DNA of 64,000 nucleotides, from the NCBI GenBank assembly GCA_022826755.1, contig JAJDUG010000002.1, positions 1 through 64,000 on the forward strand, written 5' to 3'. This DNA is from Acidobacteriota bacterium (GTDB lineage Bacteria > Acidobacteriota > Terriglobia > Versatilivoradales > Versatilivoraceae). This document shows, in pieces, positions 62,230 to 64,000 of the stretch; position 1 is the stretch's first letter; each line of letters starts with the position of its first letter. The position numbers and the translations under genes were made by a program. A model generated the notes under the pieces. It saw nothing but the letters and a program-made list of their open reading frames with translations. It was not told the DNA's origin and made no database searches.

Positions 62230-63042
62230 TCAGAAATACAAGAGCAGCCCCAGGCGGGCGCTGACGCCGCTGGTTTCCAGCGACAAGGGGACCGTCACCC
62301 CCACGTCGGTGAAGGAAATGGTCCTTGAGGCGCTTCCGTAATCGGTGTAGCGAACTTCGCCCCGCAGGGAGATGTTCCCCAGCTTTTTTTCGATTCCGCC
62401 GCCGGTGGTCCAGCCGGTGAAGTTCTCGTCGAATCGGTCGGTCCCCGAGGTGAACTGGCTGGCATCGGTGCAGGGGGTCGGATTCAGGCACCCCGTATAG
62501 TCCGACCTGAATCCCGCCCCGAGTCGCCGCACCCCGACCAGCCCGTAGACGCTCGGGCCCAGCCCCGGTCCCACCACCGGGATTCCGGCGCCCAGCCGCA
62601 GGGTGAAGCCGAAGCTCTTGTCCTTGTCGAAGGACCAGTCCTCGGGCCAGACCTCTCCCAGTTGGTTGCGGCCCTCGGAAGTCCCCAGCCCCGGAAAGCG
62701 CCCCAACGCCACACCCCGGTGATAGGCCAAATCGCCCTCGCCGGCCACAAAAACACCGGTCAGGCCCAGAGGCACGCGGTAGCCGGCCAGGAAACCGTAG
62801 CCGTAACCCACCTTGGTAGCGGAGTCGTCGGCTCGAAAAACCTGGCCCTGGTTGAGTGATAGGTTGCTGGGGCTGGTGTTGTCCACGGTCTTGTCGTACA
62901 GGACATCCAGACGTTCGCCCGCCCCCGTGACACCGACGTAGAAGTCTCCCCCTTCAGCCGGCGCCGCGCCCGCGAAAATCCAGAGAATTCCGGCCGCAAG
63001 ACAGCCCCGGGTGTGGGCTCTTCGAACGGGAGTCAACCGCAT
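62230..63042 (-). CDS. Outer-membrane beta-barrel protein
   Basis: The ATG at 63042 has GGAGG 5 nt upstream and gives 270 residues. A signal peptide (GCLAAGILWIFAGAAPAEG) precedes alternating hydrophobic strands with aromatic girdle residues (GYGYGFLAGYRVPLGLTGVF, FGFTLRLGAGIPVV, NISLRGEVRYTDYG). The last residues SARLGLLLYF end in Phe, the C-terminal signature recognised by the BAM complex. An eight-stranded Omp-type barrel is likely. Two Cys in GCLNPTPC may form a loop disulfide. Specific function is unknown; it has no operon partner. Confidence 0.8.
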   Translation of the reverse strand: MRLTPVRRAHTRGCLAAGILWIFAGAAPAEGGDFYVGVTGAGERLDVLYDKTVDNTSPSNLSLNQGQVFRADDSATKVGYGYGFLAGYRVPLGLTGVFVAGEGDLAYHRGVALGRFPGLGTSEGRNQLGEVWPEDWSFDKDKSFGFTLRLGAGIPVVGPGLGPSVYGLVGVRRLGAGFRSDYTGCLNPTPCTDASQFTSGTDRFDENFTGWTTGGGIEKKLGNISLRGEVRYTDYGSASRTISFTDVGVTVPLSLETSGVSARLGLLLYF

Positions 63043-63227
63043 AGGGACCTCCATCATGCCCGCGCAACGGCGGGCCATTGAAGTGATTGAAAGGGTTAGG
63101 GGAGCGGGGAAAGAAGACAAGTATCCGGGCTTGCCTTTACTGTTTCAGAAATGAGGACGGGGAGCCCGCGATCGAGCGGCTGGTCTTCAGTCTCAGAAAC
63201 AGGGTCGCCATATTTCCGAGACTGGCA

Positions 63228-64000
63228 CTAGATCTCCAGCAGCCGCTCTTGCGAGTCGCCGAACTCCTTGCGGTGAATGCCGTACTTGTCCAGCATGGAC
63301 AGGAACAGGCTGCACATCTTGCGGTTGGGCTTGTCGAGGTAATTCAGAATCCGGCCGCCCTTCAACTGCCCCCCGGCACCGCCCAGCAGGACCACCGGCA
63401 GTTGCTTGGCGTTGTGGCGGCCCGTCAGCATGCTGGAGCAGATCATCAGCATGGAGTTGTCCAGGGCGGTCCGCTCGCCCTCCTGGACGGCGTCCAGCTT
63501 GCCGGCGATGTAGGCCAACTGCTCCACGAAGAACTGGTTCACTCGCAGCCAGGCCTCGTTGTCCTGGTGGGAGAGCTCGTGGTGGCCGACCGTGACTCCC
63601 AGGTGGCGGAACAGCAGGTAGCTGTGGTCGTTATTGAGCTTCAGCGTGCACACCCGGGTGGTGTCGGTCTGGAAGCCCAGCACCAGAATGTCGCTCATGA
63701 GCCGCATGTGCTCGGGGATGTCCTGCGGCATGCCGTCGGGCGGACGGGGAATGTCGGGCTTGTCCAGGGTCGGGCGCCAGCCCTGCACCTCGCCCCGGTT
63801 GCCGGCCCGCTCGATGCGCCGCTCCACCTCACGCACCGAGTTCAGATACTCGTCCAGCTTGTGCTGATCGTTGGAGCCGATGTCCCGGCGAAGGCGATGG
63901 GCTTCGTCCAGCACCGCATCCAGCACACTCTGGTCTCCACGCTGGACGCTGTCCTTGAACAAGCGGTCGAAAGCCAGGGCGGGATAGACCTCCAGCGGGG
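63228..64000 (-). CDS. DUF1552 family protein, C-terminal part (runs off right edge)
   Basis: The frame is open to the window edge, continuing upstream of the first Met at 63962 with PLEVYPALAFDRLF, so the start lies outside. The visible 257 residues show the DUF1552 pattern: DEAHRLRRDIGSNDQHKLDE, YLNSVREVERRI, MRLMSDILVLGFQTDTTRV, and the C-terminal STLTG-like SSMLTGRHNAKQLPVVLLGG. The family is exported (Tat) in Acidobacteria and Planctomycetes and commonly sits with cytochrome-bearing DUF1592-type genes, which would be beyond the edge. Function is unknown. Confidence 0.85.
   Translation of the reverse strand, partial: PLEVYPALAFDRLFKDSVQRGDQSVLDAVLDEAHRLRRDIGSNDQHKLDEYLNSVREVERRIERAGNRGEVQGWRPTLDKPDIPRPPDGMPQDIPEHMRLMSDILVLGFQTDTTRVCTLKLNNDHSYLLFRHLGVTVGHHELSHQDNEAWLRVNQFFVEQLAYIAGKLDAVQEGERTALDNSMLMICSSMLTGRHNAKQLPVVLLGGAGGQLKGGRILNYLDKPNRKMCSLFLSMLDKYGIHRKEFGDSQERLLEI

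Overview
The window is high-GC bacterial DNA and reads best as an Acidobacteriota chromosome, perhaps an uncultured, host-associated or soil lineage. Three things suggest this. First, the C-terminal part of the pentapeptide-repeat protein at 5375-7402 has the 'LP-F-C-Q-TRR' type domain that I know mainly from Acidobacteria. Second, there is a DUF1549/DUF1553 cytochrome plus DUF1501 pair, and a DUF1552 protein, families shared by Acidobacteria and Planctomycetes. Third, there are many Tat or Sec exported proteins and an outer-membrane barrel. Phylum is inference; no rRNA is present.

Layout. 1-5.2 kb: edge-truncated ankyrin protein, sigma-region-4-like small frame, a sugar/sugar-acid type catabolic run (NAD epimerase, SelA-like PLP enzyme with a twin-arginine signal, SAF-domain dehydrogenase) and a 5'-truncated Fic gene. 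5.3-13.2 kb: pentapeptide-repeat protein, a coupled YhaO/YhaN-type (Mre11/SMC-like) DNA repair pair, an SDR and a cupin. 13.2-21 kb: cytochrome P450, a broken cobalamin-independent methionine-synthase-like gene, then a co-directional run of PHP lipoprotein, D-amino-acid-dehydrogenase-like flavoprotein, 3-hydroxyacyl-CoA dehydrogenase and acyl-CoA synthetase. 21-24 kb: a tight three-gene operon (small unknown protein, Zn-finger/HTH protein, KGGVGR-variant ATPase) next to tRNA-Arg(TCT). 24-37.4 kb: GH97 glycosidase, PSD1/DUF1501 pair, halogenase-like pseudogene, PhyH oxygenase, VapBC, a Tat-exported glycosidase-like protein and an NCS2 transporter with an extra C-terminal domain. 37.4-52.3 kb: a compact polyketide/lipid locus, with a 3428-residue PKS, a free-standing ACP, a Sfp-type phosphopantetheinyl transferase and an alpha/beta hydrolase, preceded by an ABC transporter pair. 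52.3-61.8 kb: DUF4160 remnant/DUF2442, then one five-gene defence operon. 62.2-64 kb: outer-membrane barrel and an edge-truncated DUF1552 protein.

The two most interesting systems are these. (1) The minus-strand operon 61737-52983 runs HigB-like toxin, HigA-ImmA/IrrE fusion, type III-like DNA methyltransferase, AbiJ-like protein, type III-like helicase-nuclease. Every junction is overlapping or at most 15 bp, and the only visible promoter/operator lies in front of the toxin gene. This looks like a restriction-modification system with a toxin-antitoxin regulator and an abortive-infection effector built in. (2) The PKS has one complete, fully reducing, C-methylating module (KS-AT-DH-cMT-psiKR-ER-KR-ACP) followed by a second KS with an unusual active site and an AT that has lost its catalytic Ser, its catalytic His and about 90 residues, with no in-line ACP after it. 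The separate ACP and PPTase downstream suggest that chain transfer or release happens in trans, plausibly giving a methyl-branched fatty-acid-like product.

Broken genes are frequent (Fic, MetE-like, halogenase-like, DUF4160, probably the sigma-like frame), and several dispersed intergenic repeats are present. All function calls are from reading the sequence only; no database search was run.
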